Of a stretch of DNA of 64,000 nucleotides, positions 61,250 to 64,000 are shown in pieces. A program made the translations under genes and the position numbers. The DNA is from Strigamia acuminata. Taxonomy: Eukaryota > Arthropoda > Chilopoda > Geophilomorpha > Linotaeniidae. How positions within the stretch are numbered: position 1 is the first letter of the stretch; the number at the start of each line of letters is the position of its first letter. The notes under the pieces were generated by a model that ran no database searches, was not told the DNA's origin, and worked only from the letters and a program-made list of their open reading frames with translations. The stretch covers positions 58,289,369 to 58,353,368 of the forward strand of contig OX442314.1 of NCBI GenBank assembly GCA_949358305.1, written 5' to 3'.

Positions 61250-62409
61250 CGAAACCGAGTCACAACTTGCCCCCCAACCGGAGAGCGAGGCGTACTGACC
61301 AGTACCACCTTGGGTAAGAGGGATCTACCTTGGCAAGAGTCCAGATTAGACACCCACCAGGATAGCTCGTTTCTGGACTCCGTGTCCAGAATGCAAACCG
61401 AGTCAAAAGAACCCGAACGTAAGAGGCCCGTTTTCAGCACCTGCAGACCCCTATAATGCAGTGGGGCGGAGGAAATGGCTAGAGAGGTTGCATTAAGCTT
61501 ACCTACCACCGAAGCCAAAAACCGGATGTCGACCACCCCCGAGCCTGAAAGCAAAGTCCTAACGGAGCTCTTAATGTCCGAAATTCTGTTCGGTGGAAGG
61601 CTGACTCTCATAGCCTCAGTGTCGATAAGAAAACCGAGGAAGGTCAACTGTCGCGTCGGTTCCAACACCGATTTCTTCGCGTTAATACGGAAGCCAAGCG
61701 CTCTGAAAAGCGACGACATGAAATCCCTTTGGGCTTCTAAAAGAGACTTATCTAAATTGGACACGAACCAGTCGTCCAAATAGACAACTAGTTTAAACCC
61801 AAATAGCCGTAGAAAGGCGGCGACCACCCGACCAAGTTTGGTGAACACAAAAGGTGCCAAGCTCAAACCGAAGGGGAGCACCGCGAACTCATAAAGTACT
61901 CCCCCCCAGAAAAAACGCAAAAATTTGCGCGAGTCCGGGTGGATAGAGACGGAAAAATATGCGTCCGACATATCAAACTTGATCATGTACACAAGACGAT
62001 CTACTAGAGAGATAGCCAATCCCACATTTTCCATTTTAAAATGGATAAAAGGAAGAAAAGCATTCAAGGGCCTTAAGTTGATTACTGGGCGAAACCCCCC
62101 GTCCTTCTTGGTTACCACGAAGAGAGAGGAAATAAATTCGCCGGGGCAGTGTGCCACCGGGGAGATGGCCCCTTTTACCAACATTTCCAAAACCTCCTTG
62201 TCAATGATGGTGGACACCTCCCGAGAAAAGCTCGCAGCAGGGGGGCGTTGGTTCACCGGGGGCTGAACAAACTCCAGCTTGAAACCTGCAACGGTGGAAA
62301 GGACCCAGGCATCTGAAGAAATCAGGCGCCAGGTGGCCAAACAGGCCGGCAAGCGGCCGGTGAGTGGCAGAGAATCTACAAAGGAACAAAAGTCGCAAAA
62401 GGATCTTAC
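61250..62409 (-). pseudogene. DIRS reverse transcriptase part, copy 2
   Basis: RT motifs KKDGGFRPVINLR and YLDD intact. The frame leaves the normal RNase H sequence after LLPKVVLV because of the 10-bp deletion, and ends soon after. Confidence 0.9.
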
Positions 62410-63829
62410 CCTCTCTAGTGAAAGAAGCACGCCCCCGTCCCGCTAGGGCTGCTGAGCCGGAAAGCGATCTCTGGTTGCAAGGCGACGCTCTTGCACGTAA
62501 CGCACTTCCCTGTACGGACGTCTGTCGGGCTGCCTAAAGAGCGCGGGGCGCGCAGGGCCCTGTTGAGAGGCGGCGGGGCGTCGTCGAGCGGTGGACAGCT
62601 TGCCACGTGCCCGGTCGATGGCTGAGATCTCTTCGGAATGCTGCTTAAAGGCGGCCATGAATCCGCCGCCAAAAAGGAACTCCCCTTTGGAGTCGCGGAA
62701 CTTGGCGGAGAGGGCAGCGTTCTTGCCACCCAAGCTGCTGATGACATTAAAGCGCCTCTCGTTGGAAAGGGAGTCCGACGCCGTGGAAACTAGCAGGAGA
62801 ATGGCCTTGGCGGCCTCCAAAGTCTCAGATCGAGAAAGGGGTCTGAAAAATAAGAAGAATGAATAAATAAATCCAAAAATTGAGAGAAAAAACCCACTCT
62901 CTCATAACTGCAGAATCAAGAATCTTTGACGCAACCGCGCCAACTTTCAAAACCAGAAGGTCAACACTTTTGAGAAAATTCTCCCGGGGGAAAGAGAACG
63001 AGGTGGCGCGTCCCCCGATGTACGCCTTTACGTCGTCGTCCAGCTCTTTGCGCTTGAGCGCCGGAACGAGCTCCAAAGGGCGTGGGAAAGCCGCAGAAAC
63101 TTTCTTCAAAGCCGAAACTGACGGGTGTGAAGCAAGAATTTCCTGGATACGCTCGGCAGACTTCTTAGCAATAGAAGGTGCAGCGCCGGATTCCACATCC
63201 GAATCCGAATCGTCGCCGACAGAAACAGCTGGCTGCCTGCTTAGGGAGCGGACCTGAGCTCTTAACCTGGAAACTTCGTCTCGAAGATCCACAAAAACGT
63301 CGTCTTGACGTGGGGGCGGCGTAAAAAAGTCCTCTTCCGGTGCGTAGTCCAAATCGGACTCGGGGTCGCGGAAAAGCAGAGGAGAATCGCCCGCATCCGG
63401 GGAAGAAGAAGTACGACGGTCGCTGTGACGGTCGCCAAGATGGGCGCCGTGACGATCGCCAGAAATGTCGTCGTGATGGTCGCCGTGACGGTCAGCACGG
63501 TTCGGTACGAAGGTCGCAGACGCAGAGCGAGACATGCGCTGACCCGACGTCCGAGAAGAGTCCCTCGCGAAAAGTGGGCGCGTTTCGCGGGACAACGTTT
63601 GAGAAAACGTCAGCAAGTCTTGAAGACCTTGTAGAAAATGTGGCGTTTGCGACACGACCGGCTCGGTCACGTCGACGCGACGTTCAACATGGCGGGATGC
63701 CTCGACGACGGCGTCGGCCACGTTGGGGCCCGACGTTTCATCCACGACAGCGGTTCTCGCCGTTTTCTGCTTGTTGGCAGCTGGGCGGCCACGTTTGGAC
63801 GGGCCACCGGCGTTATTATCATCCGCCAT
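62410..63829 (-). pseudogene. DIRS gag-like protein, copy 2
   Basis: Start ATG at 63827-63829. The same two-exon layout as copy 1 with the 55-nt intron at 62843-62897. The 22-bp deletion near 62440 breaks the frame just before the gag-pol junction. Confidence 0.8.
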
Positions 63830-64000
63830 GGTAAGAAAAACGACAAAACTAACCCGAAAAACAGCAGCGAAAAATTATCCTGTAAACCAAAATGGCAGAA
63901 GAAATTAGACTGGAGATTCGTACTGTCCATAGCCCAGAGTAAGAGTGTAACCTGGCGGTGGATTTTTCTTTAAAGTTCTGTGTTAAAATGGAGAAATTAG

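Larger units (their letters stand above)
50893..64000. repeat. Duplicated block, copy 2 (partner 1-13126)
   Basis: Same order and orientation as copy 1. The offset to copy 1 changes stepwise from 50892 to 50874 through small indels. The block continues past the window end. Confidence 0.97.
59047..64000 (-). mobile_element. DIRS1-type element, copy 2 (runs off window)
   Basis: Same architecture as copy 1: left ITR from 59047, internal complementary region 59401-59502; the right ITR is cut by the window end. A 10-bp deletion near 61285 shifts the RT/RNase H frame, and a 22-bp deletion near 62440 shifts the end of gag. All three candidate introns are preserved (60586-60640, 62376-62409, 62843-62897). 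Confidence 0.93.

Noticed and set aside
1-64000. CRISPR array, bacterial operon or prophage
   Set aside because: The short repeats are satellites, microsatellites and MITE ends; all genes are eukaryotic in type with GT-AG introns.

Overview
The window reads as invertebrate metazoan nuclear DNA. It is AT-rich and intron-bearing, it carries several DEG/ENaC-type channel gene pieces (a family confined to animals), and it is crowded with eukaryotic transposons. No bacterial, organellar or viral gene block is present, and I cannot name the phylum from the sequence alone. Family labels such as Copia-A are mine.

Layout. (1) Positions 1-13126 and 50893-64000 are two copies of one block. By eye they differ by roughly 50-60 substitutions (about 0.4%) and a few indels (+12, -1, +3, -10, -22 bp in the second copy). 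Each holds a Copia-A LTR element (minus strand), two MITEs and a DIRS1-type tyrosine-recombinase retrotransposon (minus strand). Neither edge of the duplication is visible, so either a tandem repeat with a period near 50.9 kb or an uncollapsed haplotype would fit. (2) 14150-18206 is the 5' part of a minus-strand DEG/ENaC gene. Its fifth exon runs without a stop from the last membrane helix of one channel unit into the first membrane helix of a second, implying a fused two-unit subunit. (3) 15-24.6 kb holds MITEs (one piggyBac-like with TTAA target sites), a tRNA-like SINE, a foldback element with ~195-bp arms, and copia and BEL/Pao relics. (4) 24628-43809 is a giant Ty3/gypsy-type element (19.2 kb; 13.8 kb without its insertion) with 658-bp LTRs, gag, pol, a detached integrase ORF and an unfamiliar 600-codon 3' ORF. 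A second copia element (Copia-B) is nested in its 3' region and is itself broken by a MITE at the reverse transcriptase active site. (5) 43.8-50.9 kb holds more DEG/ENaC 3' exons, a relic of the same family, degenerate repeats and another MITE.

How the parts relate. The DEG/ENaC gene at 18206-14150 runs off to the left into the duplicated TE block, while a DEG/ENaC 3' end (50007-48813) lies immediately left of the second copy of that block. If the block-plus-unique unit is tandemly repeated, the TE block lies inside a long intron of a repeated two-unit channel gene. The DIRS element appears to use small spliceosomal introns: two of 55 nt and one possible 34-nt intron at gag-pol. One 55-nt intron decides whether the ORF ends after the methyltransferase domain or runs on into the tyrosine recombinase.
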